A DNA stretch of 21,812 nt from JAWVZH01 sp033722295. GTDB taxonomy: Bacteria; Bacteroidota; Bacteroidia; Chitinophagales; Saprospiraceae. The notes below the pieces were generated by a model, which made no database searches, was not told the DNA's origin, and saw only the letters and a program-made list of their open reading frames with translations. Positions 7,397-18,200 of this stretch are shown here, one piece after another; the stretch's first letter is position 1; each line of letters starts with the position of its first letter. The DNA is taken from the NCBI GenBank assembly GCA_033722295.1, contig JAWVZH010000037.1, positions 1 through 21,812 on the forward strand, given 5' to 3'. A program made the position numbers and the translations under genes.

Positions 7397-7958
7397 TGAT
7401 CCCGGCTTGTTCCCTTTCGGATGTGAAAAATAAAATCCTGTCCTTGCCTTCCACCTGCTTCCACTCTACTTTGACGTAATCCTCATTAAGAGCATCCACG
7501 GTAATGCCGACATAATTGCTTCTTATAGGAAAGGTACGGTTGAACCTCCGGTCTACCATGACTACCAGGTCTACAGACCTCGGACGGCCAAATTGTTGCA
7601 TGGCTGCAATAGCCGCATGCACAGTACGTCCCGTATAAAGCACATCATCTACCAGGATGACCCTCTTGTCCTCCAGAAGGAAATCTATTTCCGTACTGCT
7701 TGCCTGAAGTGGTTCATCCCGCGTCCTGAAGTCATCCCGGAAAAATGTTATATCGAGCTTACCATAATGAGGTTTATATCTCTTGTTGATCTTTCTGAGT
7801 TGTTCAAAAATGCGTTCGGCGAAAAGTGTTCCGCGCTGTTGAATTCCAATTATTGCCGTTTCCTCGAAATTATCGTATTGTTCGATCAATTGGTGGCAGA
7901 TCCGGTCTATGGTCACCTGGAATCGATCTTCCTTCAATATGGTCTTTGGTCGGTTCAT
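7389..7958 (-). CDS. pyrR: PyrR: pyrimidine regulator / uracil phosphoribosyltransferase
   Basis: A 189-residue type I phosphoribosyltransferase-fold protein. The PRPP-binding motif is clear at VILVDDVLYTGRT (100-112). The N-terminal AIIGIQQRGTLFAERI (about 35-50) and the basic stretch KINKRYKPHYGKLDITFFRDD are as in PyrR. In Bacillus the protein binds UMP and attenuates the pyr mRNA, and it also has UPRTase activity. Here its position directly before pyrB fits a pyrimidine role. However, no leader hairpins can be fitted in the 38-base gap after glnS, so RNA attenuation at this site is not supported and it may act only as an enzyme or elsewhere. An exact TAnnTTTG match lies 5 bases before the ATG. 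Confidence 0.93.
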   Translation of the reverse strand: MNRPKTILKEDRFQVTIDRICHQLIEQYDNFEETAIIGIQQRGTLFAERIFEQLRKINKRYKPHYGKLDITFFRDDFRTRDEPLQASSTEIDFLLEDKRVILVDDVLYTGRTVHAAIAAMQQFGRPRSVDLVVMVDRRFNRTFPIRSNYVGITVDALNEDYVKVEWKQVEGKDRILFFTSEREQAGING

Positions 7959-7963
7959 TATTT

Positions 7964-7971
7964 CAAAAATA
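7964..7971 (-). promoter_or_regulatory. Possible internal -7 element before pyrR
   Basis: The minus strand reads TATTTTTG, an exact TAnnTTTG match ending 5 bases before the pyrR ATG. Transcription from it would begin at or almost at the start codon, giving a leaderless mRNA. No TTTG is found at the -33 position. It could give pyrR-pyrB expression independent of the upstream synthetase genes, or be a chance match in an AT-rich gap. Confidence 0.25.
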
Positions 7972-7996
7972 CAACACAGAGATCGACTTTATCGGA

Positions 7997-9670
<1,674 letters not shown>

Positions 9671-9673
9671 GCA

Positions 9674-11521
9674 TTACATTTTAACGGGCATGCTTATACC
9701 TAACAAATTCATGCCGTTTTTCAAGGTTTCTCCTACTGTTTTTGACAATAGTAAGCGAAACGCTTTGGCTTCTTCTGTTTCCGCGGTCAGTATCCTGTGT
9801 TCATGATAAAAACGATGATACTGTTTTGCCATACTGTATAGATAGTTGGCCATTGCTGATGGATCCAGATTTCCTGAAGCCTCCCGCAAGACATCGGGGT
9901 AGGCGTCAATACTTTTGATCAGCCCCTTTTCAAAGTCCGAGGGAGATTCATAAATCCCATGATCTGATTGTGTATCCTGAGATTTTCGCAAGACAGACTG
10001 GATCCTGACGTAGGCATTCTGAATATAAGGGCCTGTCTGCCCCTGCATATCCAATGACTCCTGAGGGTCATAGGTCATCCGTTTTCTTGGATTGACCTTC
10101 AGGATGAAATATTTTAATGCCCCAAGTCCTATAGCTTCAAATATCTCCTCCTGCACTTTGCTGTCCAGGTCCGCCAGTTCACCGCGCTCAGTTGCGCCTT
10201 TCTTGGCTTCTGACACTACTTCTTCCATAAGGTCATCGGCATCCACCACAGTTCCTTCTCTGGATTTCATCTTCCCCGTAGGAAGGTCCACCATACCATA
10301 TGACAGATGATGGAGATCATCGGCAAACGGTCTGCCAAGGCGCTTCATCAATTCAAAAAGTACCTGAAAGTGATAATCCTGCTCGTCTGCCACTACGTAG
10401 ACAGCTTTATCCATTTTGTAGTCCTCAAATCGCATCTCGGCAGTTCCAAGGTCCTGAGTGATATAGAGGGCGGTGCCATCACTTCTGAGCACGATCTTCT
10501 TGTCCATATTGGCATCCGTGAGATCCGCCCAAACCGAACCATCCTCCTCAGTATAGAAAACACCTTTTTGAAGCCCTTCCTCGACTATCTCCTTACCCTT
10601 GACATAGGTGTCAGATTCATAATAGATCTTGTCAAATTCAACCCCGAGTCTGTCATAGGTGGCATCAAATCCTTCGTAGACCCATCCATTCATCCTCTCC
10701 CAGATCTCCCTGGTGGTCTGGTCGCCTCGCTCCCATCTTTGGAGCATATCCCGGGCTGCCTGACCTAATGAGCTGTGTTCGTTGAAATATATGTTCTTAT
10801 ATCTTGTGAAGAAGGCGTTCGACTCTTCATTCTCATTTGCGAGGGACTTATATACGGCTTTACCCCTATCGGACGCCTGCCACTCTTTGTATTCCTTCTG
10901 AATTTCCTTTTCGAATTTCACATAATATTCACCTACAAAATGGTCGCCCTTGGAATCTGAAGTCGAAGGGGTTTCTCCCTCTCCGAATTTTACCCAGGCC
11001 AACATGCTCTTGCAGATAGCAATACCTCGATCATTTACGATCTGGGTCTTTACAACCTCATGCCCGGTAGCTTCGAGCAATCGGGATGCTGACCACCCCA
11101 GGAGGATATTTCTTATATGTCCGAGATGAAGAGGTTTGTTGGTATTGGGTGAAGAGAACTCGACGGTCACTGTTTTACCTTCACCATCGGCAGTGAGATA
11201 GGTCTCAGAATCTGATTGATCCCTGAGCCAGGTATGCCAATCCCTATCATTCAACTTGAGGTTAAGGAAACCTTTTACAACGTTAAACGAAGACAACCAT
11301 GAAACGCTTGAGCTTAGTTTTTCCCCAATTTTTTCAGCTGCATCTTCAGGTTTCGACTTGAACAATCTCACATATGGAAAGACGACGAGGGTATAGTCTC
11401 CCTCAAAATCCTTCTTAGTTTCTGAAATGACAGGCCGGGAAACTTCATTTATAGGTAAATCCAGAAGCTGTGCAATGGCTTCATGGCTAGCGGTTGCGAT
11501 ATGTTCAGATATACGTGACAT
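9674..11521 (-). CDS. argS: Arginyl-tRNA synthetase
   Basis: Class I synthetase that charges tRNA-Arg, 615 residues. The N-terminal Add-1-type domain (about 1-110) is present. SSPNTNKPLHLGHIRN holds the HIGH box as HLGH (132-135). The KMSKS loop is TGKMKSREG (KMKS at 417-420), an ArgRS variant that keeps the catalytic lysines. The C-terminal DALR anticodon-binding domain is visible from QTGPYIQNAYVRIQSVLRK to the end (YHEHRILTAE). The gene lies 21 bases after rsmD and 3 bases before glnS. No T-box or other leader is seen, so regulation would be from the operon promoter. Confidence 0.98.
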   Translation of the reverse strand: MSRISEHIATASHEAIAQLLDLPINEVSRPVISETKKDFEGDYTLVVFPYVRLFKSKPEDAAEKIGEKLSSSVSWLSSFNVVKGFLNLKLNDRDWHTWLRDQSDSETYLTADGEGKTVTVEFSSPNTNKPLHLGHIRNILLGWSASRLLEATGHEVVKTQIVNDRGIAICKSMLAWVKFGEGETPSTSDSKGDHFVGEYYVKFEKEIQKEYKEWQASDRGKAVYKSLANENEESNAFFTRYKNIYFNEHSSLGQAARDMLQRWERGDQTTREIWERMNGWVYEGFDATYDRLGVEFDKIYYESDTYVKGKEIVEEGLQKGVFYTEEDGSVWADLTDANMDKKIVLRSDGTALYITQDLGTAEMRFEDYKMDKAVYVVADEQDYHFQVLFELMKRLGRPFADDLHHLSYGMVDLPTGKMKSREGTVVDADDLMEEVVSEAKKGATERGELADLDSKVQEEIFEAIGLGALKYFILKVNPRKRMTYDPQESLDMQGQTGPYIQNAYVRIQSVLRKSQDTQSDHGIYESPSDFEKGLIKSIDAYPDVLREASGNLDPSAMANYLYSMAKQYHRFYHEHRILTAETEEAKAFRLLLSKTVGETLKNGMNLLGISMPVKM

Positions 11522-11542
11522 GAGCTTAAAATGGCTGCAAAA

Positions 11543-12079
11543 TTACTTAAAAAAGCTAAAGATGGTCTGTCCGTAATTTCTCGATTCCAGATAATGATCG
11601 TGATGAGAAAAATCATGATTTGGGTTATGCTCTAGAATGAGAATACCATCAGGTTTTAAAATCTCGCTATTAATGATGAAATCGGGAATATCGTCCAGCC
11701 ATTTCAACCCATACGGCGGACCGGCAAAAATGATGTCAAACTTCTTGTCAGTTCTTTTGATAAACTTCCTGACATCCATCCTGAGAATGGTGATTTTATC
11801 ATCTATTTCAAATTGGCTTGATGTGCGTCTGACAAAACTTACGCACGCGGGATACTGGTCAACGTAAACCGCTGAACTTGCACCTCTCGACACCATTTCA
11901 TAGCAATGACTCCCTGTTCCTCCGAAAAGATCCAGAAAAGCAATGCCTGCCAGGTCACGACTGCTCACCAGTATATTGTACAGCCCTTCTTTGGAAATAT
12001 CTGTCGTTGGTCTGGTTGGCCACTTGTCCGCCGGAGGATTGAACCTTCTGCCTCCGAGAAAACCTCCTATAATACGCAT
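11543..12079 (-). CDS. rsmD: RsmD-family 16S rRNA guanine-N2 methyltransferase, with altered catalytic motif
   Basis: SAM-dependent Rossmann-fold methyltransferase of 178 residues. Family members make m2G966 in 16S rRNA during 30S assembly. The N-terminal RIIGGFLGGRRF and RPTTDISKEGLYNIL (23-37) are the RsmD signatures. SAM-binding motif I is FLDLFGGTGS (48-57), with the acidic end of the second strand at VYVDQ. The catalytic motif, normally [DN]PPY, reads AGPPYG (119-124), so the usual Asp or Asn is Gly120. The C-terminal part is short but complete (LILEHNPNHDF, then an FSFFK end). It is next to a DUF3822 gene, the usual Bacteroidota context for rsmD. Family membership is firm. Whether it is catalytically normal is open. 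Confidence 0.9.
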   Translation of the reverse strand: MRIIGGFLGGRRFNPPADKWPTRPTTDISKEGLYNILVSSRDLAGIAFLDLFGGTGSHCYEMVSRGASSAVYVDQYPACVSFVRRTSSQFEIDDKITILRMDVRKFIKRTDKKFDIIFAGPPYGLKWLDDIPDFIINSEILKPDGILILEHNPNHDFSHHDHYLESRNYGQTIFSFFK

Positions 12080-12082
12080 GGC

Positions 12083-12859
12083 TCAGATGTATTTTGACTG
12101 GAGATACATGTCGAAGAATTGATGGGCGACCTCTCTTTCAACATTTGGAACTGCCGGTAACTCTATGTTTTGAAAGTACTTGTAAAACGCCTTATAAAGA
12201 TCAGAATCCTTTCTAAACCTGCCGATCATTGTGAGAGGCGTTTCGCGGCGATCAAAACCACTCATTTTATAAGCTAAAAGAATATAGTACAGAGCGCTTT
12301 CCACAGAGTCACAAGGAAGTGAATTGCAATATTGAATGGATTCCTGGCTGCAGGTCAGCACGACAAGCCTGTCATGCAACCACACCAGGAAAGCATGCTG
12401 TCCTCTCTTTGGCAGAAAGGTCAGTAATGGTGAAAGGTAATGGTGGAACCTAATGCTTTCCATATTATCCCAACCCAGATACTGATCGGTCTCGATCCGG
12501 TATATATTTTTGAGTCCCTGGCTGTAGATTGTATCTGAGCCCGACATTACCTCCCCCTCCAAAGGACAAGAATGCATGAGGTAATCGACTTCATCCTCAG
12601 ATTTATGTAATGCTTCAGGAATCAGGGTTTGATAATTATCAAGTAGGGCGACCCGGATCTTAAGTCCCGGATACCGGGAGCTCATGTCACTGATAATATT
12701 CTCAGGTGTGTTATCCTTCCTGTCGGTCGATCTGAATTGATAGTTTCTGCCCAGGTGGTCACTTAGTGCATAGGAAACCCAGTTGTCGCTCAAGACAAGG
12801 TTGAGCAGACTATAGTTTTTTTCATCGTTGTTATGTGTGGATTGCTGATAATTGATCAC
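12083..12859 (-). CDS. DUF3822 family protein
   Basis: A 258-residue cytoplasmic protein without signal peptide or membrane segments. It matches DUF3822 as I know it: a Bacteroidota family found next to rsmD. The features are NYSLLNLVLSDNWVSYALSD near the start, a central RHHYLSPLLTFLPKRGQHAFLVWLHD-like strand-helix pattern (here RFHHYLSPLLTFLPKRGQ), and a helical C-terminus. The family is thought to have an actin/RNase H-like fold. No nucleotide-binding residues can be assigned by eye and its function is not known. The start codon overlaps the stop of the upstream membrane-anchored gene (ATGA type), and it ends 3 bases before rsmD, so all three are coupled. A role in ribosome assembly is a guess from context only. 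Confidence 0.82.
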   Translation of the reverse strand: MINYQQSTHNNDEKNYSLLNLVLSDNWVSYALSDHLGRNYQFRSTDRKDNTPENIISDMSSRYPGLKIRVALLDNYQTLIPEALHKSEDEVDYLMHSCPLEGEVMSGSDTIYSQGLKNIYRIETDQYLGWDNMESIRFHHYLSPLLTFLPKRGQHAFLVWLHDRLVVLTCSQESIQYCNSLPCDSVESALYYILLAYKMSGFDRRETPLTMIGRFRKDSDLYKAFYKYFQNIELPAVPNVEREVAHQFFDMYLQSKYI

Positions 12860-13434
12860 TCCCAGTTGCCTGCCGTATTTGGTGATTCCATATTTCCGAA
12901 CTTCAGTTTGGAATCAGGATCATAGGAATTGTCATACTTGGCAAATCGGGCATCAGCATATTTACCCATGAACTTTTTTCTTTGTACACCAACTTCCACC
13001 ACGTTGACGAGAGTTTGCTGATAAGTCATCGTGTCCGCAGAAATGTCAAAAGTAGCCCCGCTACTGTAAGGCACATATTGAAGTGAATCCAGATTGATGC
13101 CCAATGATTCTACCGAATCTGCAGCACTGAAGTAGAGGGTGTCAACAGTGAATTCACCTCCGGTGGGATCATCAGGATCTCCTTCTACCTTGAGAATAGG
13201 TATTTGGCCAGTTCTGATGACGTGTTTCAGAGAGTCAAAATTACCGGCAAAGTCACCAGTTACAGCGCGGTACACTTCCTGAACCTCCCTGATCTTCTTT
13301 AACTTGTTAATCACAGCCTGTTCCCGCTTTTCTTTTTCATTTTTGAACGCAATTGGTTCCCTGATGCTGTCATAGAGCAGGTAGCCCAATACAATTATGC
13401 CAATGATCGTGATTATGGAAATTACCGTCTTCAT
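12856..13434 (-). CDS. Membrane-anchored protein of unknown function
   Basis: A 192-residue protein. The start is placed at the ATG at 13432-13434 because it gives a clean N-terminal membrane anchor (about residues 4-22, TVISIITIIGIIVLGYLLY). An ATG 13 codons upstream would add a polar Leu/Thr-rich tail before it. After the anchor comes a charged helix (FKNEKEKREQAVINKLKKIREVQEVYRAVTG, about 32-62), then an acidic beta-rich part with many Asp, Ser and Thr. One hydrophobic N-terminal helix followed by REVQEVYRAVTGDFAGNFDSL is reminiscent of pseudopilin-like proteins, but there is no convincing prepilin cleavage site. I do not recognise a named family. It is the first gene of the seven-gene run, overlaps DUF3822 by 4 bases and diverges from tsaD. 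Confidence 0.72.
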   Translation of the reverse strand: MKTVISIITIIGIIVLGYLLYDSIREPIAFKNEKEKREQAVINKLKKIREVQEVYRAVTGDFAGNFDSLKHVIRTGQIPILKVEGDPDDPTGGEFTVDTLYFSAADSVESLGINLDSLQYVPYSSGATFDISADTMTYQQTLVNVVEVGVQRKKFMGKYADARFAKYDNSYDPDSKLKFGNMESPNTAGNWE

Positions 13435-13443
13435 GGTTTTATT

Positions 13444-13451
13444 TAGCTTTG
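13444..13451 (+). promoter_or_regulatory. Possible -7 element for tsaD
   Basis: TAGCTTTG is an exact TAnnTTTG match 62 bases before the tsaD ATG, in the 79-base divergent gap shared with the opposite operon. No TTTG lies at the -33 distance, so the assignment is weak. No promoter I trust was found for the opposite direction; TATTATTG on the minus strand is one mismatch off. Confidence 0.25.
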
Positions 13452-13513
13452 TCGGTGTGCACAATAATAGCATTTTTTCAATTAAATAGCTGTCTTCATA
13501 TTAAGAAAATCAG

Positions 13514-14521
13514 ATGTTTACGAAACCCTTAATACTGGCTATAGAAACGTCTTGTGATGATACTTCGGCCGCTGTGATCTCGGGAGGTCGCATGCTGAGC
13601 AATGTTGTGCATACTCAGAGCCTCCATCGTAAATATGGTGGCGTTGTACCTGAACTGGCTTCAAGAGCCCATCAGGCGAAAATAATACCGACCATAGAAG
13701 AAGCTCTCAACGTAGCGGGTGTTGAAAGGAAACAATTGGATGCTATAGCCTTTACAAGGGGTCCGGGTCTTTTAGGGTCGCTCCTCGTAGGCGTCACTAC
13801 TGCAAAAGCCCTGGCCATGGCATTGACTATACCGCTGATTGAGGTTCATCATATGCAAGCCCATGTCCTCGCTCACTTCATAGATCAACCACATCCGGCA
13901 ACTCCCTTCATATGTCTTACGGTATCTGGTGGTCACACTCAGATCATTCTCGTCAAATCACCATATGATCTTGAGATCCTTGGACAGACGATCGATGATG
14001 CCGCAGGTGAAGCATTCGACAAAGCAGGAAAGATGTTAGGCCTTGACTACCCGGCAGGCCCTGAATTGGATCGGTTGGCTAAAAAAGGAAGTGCCCGATT
14101 TGAATTCAATAAACCTGAAATGCCCGATTTTGATTTCAGCTTCAGTGGATTGAAAACTTCGATACTCTATAAGCTCAGGAAGTGGGTAAAGGAGGATCCT
14201 GATTTCATTAGCAATAATCTTGAGGATCTCTGTGCATCGGTCCAAAGATCTATAGTCGACATATTACTGGACAAGGTTATCACGGCAGCCAGGAGTCATA
14301 AAATTTCGGAAATTGCCATTGCCGGTGGTGTATCGGCTAATTCAGAACTGCGTCATCGTTTAAAACTGAAGTGTCAATCTGAGAACTGGAAATGTCATAT
14401 TCCAAAGTTTGAATATTGTACCGATAATGCCGGCATGATAGCCATGGCGGCCCACTACAAATATCTAAAGGGAGATTTTTCGGATCACAGCGTGTCTCCT
14501 GCTGCCCGCCTGGAGTTCTGA
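13514..14521 (+). CDS. tsaD: tRNA N6-threonylcarbamoyladenosine transferase subunit TsaD
   Basis: Transfers the threonylcarbamoyl group to A37 of ANN-decoding tRNAs, working with TsaB and TsaE. At 335 residues it matches the E. coli protein (337). The fold signatures of the Kae1/TsaD ASKHA family are all present: ETSCDDTSAAV near the N-terminus, the metal-binding HxxxH (His113 and His117 in HHMQAH), SGGHTQI (138-143), DDAAGEAFDKAGKMLGL, the SFSGLKTS segment near 209-216, AGGVSANSELR, and the C-terminal metal ligand Asp304 in CTDNAGMIA. No residue appears missing. It is transcribed alone on the plus strand, divergent from the synthetase-pyr run. A hairpin terminator (14586-14611) follows it. 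Confidence 0.98.
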   Translation: MFTKPLILAIETSCDDTSAAVISGGRMLSNVVHTQSLHRKYGGVVPELASRAHQAKIIPTIEEALNVAGVERKQLDAIAFTRGPGLLGSLLVGVTTAKALAMALTIPLIEVHHMQAHVLAHFIDQPHPATPFICLTVSGGHTQIILVKSPYDLEILGQTIDDAAGEAFDKAGKMLGLDYPAGPELDRLAKKGSARFEFNKPEMPDFDFSFSGLKTSILYKLRKWVKEDPDFISNNLEDLCASVQRSIVDILLDKVITAARSHKISEIAIAGGVSANSELRHRLKLKCQSENWKCHIPKFEYCTDNAGMIAMAAHYKYLKGDFSDHSVSPAARLEF

Positions 14522-14585
14522 GGATTTTAATATTCGGTCTTGCTGATCTTCGTCTGCGATGTATCACAGGTAATCCTGCCTCTAT

Positions 14586-14611
14586 TATCAGACCTCTGAT
14601 ATCAATTTTTT
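14586..14611 (+). terminator. Terminator of tsaD overlapping the end of the convergent gene
   Basis: TATCAGA (14586-14592) and TCTGATA (14595-14601) are perfect inverted arms; in RNA the innermost pair would open to give a 4-base loop. A T run (14606-14611) follows after four bases on the plus strand only. The stem lies over the stop and last codons of the convergent DUF697 gene, so one sequence serves as both terminator and coding end. Confidence 0.55.
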
Positions 14612-15172
14612 CTTCAGTTTCTTATACTCCTTTTTGGTGATATCACCACGCTCTTTCATGTCTGAAAGTATCTTGAGCTCTTCAACAAAGGTAGAAGGCT
14701 CCTTCTCCGGTTCACTGCTGACCTGTTCCTTTTTTACCTTTTCGGCATATTCCTTGCCCTTTTCGAACCACTCGTCGTACTTCTTCCTGATCCGGTCAAC
14801 ATCAAAATCCAGAAGTGTTCCACCGGTTTCAAAGTGATTCCTGAAAACCTGGCCCAAGGCATAGGTTGTGGCGCCTGAAAGCACTGACATGGTAATACCA
14901 CCGACCACGCTTCCCACGCCTGGAATGAATTTGACCGCGCCGGCCCCTATCCTTGCCATAGTGGATCCTGACAATGAACTCACAATGGCCTTGCCGATGG
15001 TATCCTTGAAATCTATGTCGTAAAGGTTGCAGAGTTGACGTATCATATCCATCTGTATGCCGGTAACGGCCAACATATCAGCAAAAGGTACTGGAATCAG
15101 GCCGGCCCCCATTGACCAGATGACATGATTTTTTATTATTTGCGACGACTCAAAATCTTTATTCTCTTTCAT
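14588..15172 (-). CDS. DUF697-type membrane protein with C-terminal SHOCT-like domain
   Basis: A 194-residue protein. Residues about 10-110 resemble DUF697: NHVIWSMGAGLIPVPFADMLAVTGIQMDMI, then a short helix and a second Gly/Ser/Val-rich hydrophobic segment (KFIPGVGSVVGGITMSVLSGATTYALG). In larger proteins DUF697 is often fused to a GTPase, but no G-domain is present here. A charged linker of about 125-160 with many Lys and Glu follows. The end, ELKILSDMKERGDITKKEYKKLKKKLI, has the pattern of a SHOCT domain, a small oligomerisation or targeting module. It lies 40 bases after the alpha-2-macroglobulin gene on the same strand and could share its transcript. Its function is unknown. The family call is good, the fold of the tail likely. 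Confidence 0.8.
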   Translation of the reverse strand: MKENKDFESSQIIKNHVIWSMGAGLIPVPFADMLAVTGIQMDMIRQLCNLYDIDFKDTIGKAIVSSLSGSTMARIGAGAVKFIPGVGSVVGGITMSVLSGATTYALGQVFRNHFETGGTLLDFDVDRIRKKYDEWFEKGKEYAEKVKKEQVSSEPEKEPSTFVEELKILSDMKERGDITKKEYKKLKKKLISEV

Positions 15173-15212
15173 ACTACTATTTTCGATCTATTAGCTAAAC
15201 AAACAAATCCGG

Positions 15213-18200
15213 TTAATCGGTTTCCCTTTTCTGTATTTTAATCACTCTTCCATTTGTGTGCCCCCCAAATTCGGGTGTGTATAGAGACTGAACTGACGAA
15301 ATGCCTGACGTGAAGTGGCCTGAATGACTGGCTGTCATTTCGTACTGTATCACGTGTTTACCTCTTGGTAATTGTTCTATATAGAATTTGGTGTCAAGTT
15401 CATTTATGGCCTTGTAAAAACTCAGGTCTGAGGCCCATTGCCAGCCACTCAACTGAATGCCCGGGTGTAGCCCGGCTGCCCTGTCATCCTCTACAACAAC
15501 ATACTCCATTGATCGGTCAGAGTTGATGATCAGTTGTATGAATACACGATCCCCGATATTGAATGTATCAGACTCTATTAGGATTTCATCCTTCTTCCCA
15601 AGTGTCATCTGGTCAAGAGATAGTTGCCGAGATTGGAATTCAGGTATTTCGGAGGGGAAATCCTCGTATCTCCAGGACAAAGAGCCCCATGCCACTTTAT
15701 CATTGGGGTTTTTCACGGTTATTTTTGTACCATTACCCGGATGAACACTTTGTGAGAGATCAGAAGCCTGATATAGAGTTTTGGGCTCCATTTTACCCAA
15801 GGATATCGATGATCCGTTAATATCAACTGAAAGTGGCAAATTGCCTTTGTTTTCCCATGTGGAAAGAAGTAAGGCCCTGATAGCTGCAATAGAGGCCCGG
15901 GGCTGACGCCACCTGTGGGTTCTTTTGTTTTGGATCAAAAAGGTCGTCAGGCCAAGCCATTGTTCATTTTTGCCGTAAGCATGAAACAATTGCATCAATG
16001 CACTGTGGGCTAGCAGGTAATTTTCAGACCAGCCCGTAGCTTCCTCATGCTTCCAAAACAATCCCCGATCACCGCCATCTATCAACCTTTCTTCGAAAGA
16101 TCTCATCATGTCATTCAGTCGACTCAAATGCCCTTTTTGATGATAGGCTGTATGAGCGATGAGAGCCTGCATGTAGAGAGGATAATCTGTCCATGACTCT
16201 ATCGCTTTATTAAGGAAAAATCGCTCAGCATCGTTAAATTCTTCTCTTTGATCAAGACTTATCAATTTAGCCATTACATATAATTGATGAACAACAATCG
16301 AAGTTGGCCTCTCATATTTCGTTAATTTATGCGACTTTTCGAGTTCGTCGTAATATTCACTCAACCTTGCACTGCAATAAGCCACAAGCGCCTGGAATTC
16401 TGAACTTTTCAATCCATGGTCTCCCGTGGTTTCAAGTAGATTGGTCAAAACCTCAAGTACAGACTGGCTCATATACCAATTATCTCTCCCCTCCGGCATC
16501 CAGCTAAATCCCCCATTTTGCATTTGCCGCTCAGATATGATCTTCTTCAATTCTTCTAAATCGCCACTTACTTTATCCTGATCCAGGTAGTATTCCAACA
16601 TTGCCATCTGATCGGTTTCCTGTATCGCCTCCCTCTGCCATGGCGAAAGCTGAGCGGTTACTAGCTTGTAATTTTCGTTTCGTACAAGTGGACTTTTCTT
16701 GACCAGGGATGCAATACTTTCTTCGATCCAGGGATGGGTTTTGATCAAATATTGCCCCATTGTATTGACATAATAAGCAGCTGCGACAGAACCTATACTG
16801 TTGTTGTCAGTTCTGGCGAGATACGGAATTGATTGAATAGTATACCATTCCGGTCCTGATACCACTTCAAGTTGAAAAGAGGTATTCGAAGAGCTTCCAC
16901 CAGGCAAATAAAAACCGAGGTCATCTACATTGATGGTTTTCGTTTCTCCCGGTTTCAGAAAAAAGGAATGTGTTTCGATCGCTTCGACCCTCTGACTTCG
17001 GATCACACCGTGATCTGTTACGCCATCATCTGCATCCTCCGAAACAGCCTTCATTTCGTATTTAAAGGATCCTTTAGCCGCTAAAGGAATACCAACCATC
17101 CATCTGACCACCACGGAAGAATGAGCTTCTACGACTACATTTTGATCCTGTCCATTACTGATCCAGTCATTCCATGACGTTCCGGTAAATGGATCGCTCA
17201 ATTTTAGGGATGCATTGCAAGCGATCGGGTTATTGGTAGTATTTGACACTTTGGCTGTTATTAGGATCTCATCACCAGATCTCAAGAATTCCGGAATGAA
17301 AGGTTGGATAGTAAGATCCTTGGCTGTGATGGTAGAATATTCCTTCACACCTCCCCTGATCGCCTGATCATGAGCCAATGCGAGGATGCGCCACCTGGTG
17401 AGATCCTCCTTCATCGTAAACTCGATATCCGCCGTGCCCTCTTCATTGGTTCGAATAGTCGCGTTCCAATAAGCCAATTCTGCCAGATCCTTTCTGAGGT
17501 CCACCTGCCGAGATTGTGGTTCCATTTCGATCTCTTCTTCCAGACTCTTACTCCTCTCATCCTCCGATTTGCTCTCCATGAGCATCACTCCATTGACATC
17601 GTTTCGCTGCATTGCTCTGGGGTAAGGATAGGCAGGCATCAGATCATAGATATTCTTGAGTGTTGGCAACTGGCGATGCTCATAATCATAGTAATCATAC
17701 TCGAAAGACTGATTGCGTCCAGCATTTTGCCCGAATGAATGCTCATTAACTGATAAGAAGTAAGGCTTATTGACCGAAGTAAGTGGAGAGACATTCCATG
17801 CATGTTTACGGTAAATATCCAATGCCGCATCAAAAACAGAAATGGCTACTTCTGCACTTGCCGGCCGACCGTTGTCATCCACAGTGCGTATCGTCCATTT
17901 TTGCTTTGAGCCTGGTTCTACCTCGTTGTTGACACCAAGAATTTCAATCCTAAGGTTCTTCTTTGAATTAAACGGTAATCGCGCATGATGTTGATAGACT
18001 CTGTTATCTCTAACGGCCATTACGGCTATTCCGGCATTGTCACGATCACTCTCCTTGAGATCCACCGTGACTGAATGATCGGTTTGCCATACAGATGATC
18101 GACTATGGAATTTATGCCAGATATGTCCCTCCGGCAAATTAGTGAGGATATGAACCTTATTCCCTCCTTTAGAATATGAACTCTTATCGGAAACCGTGAT

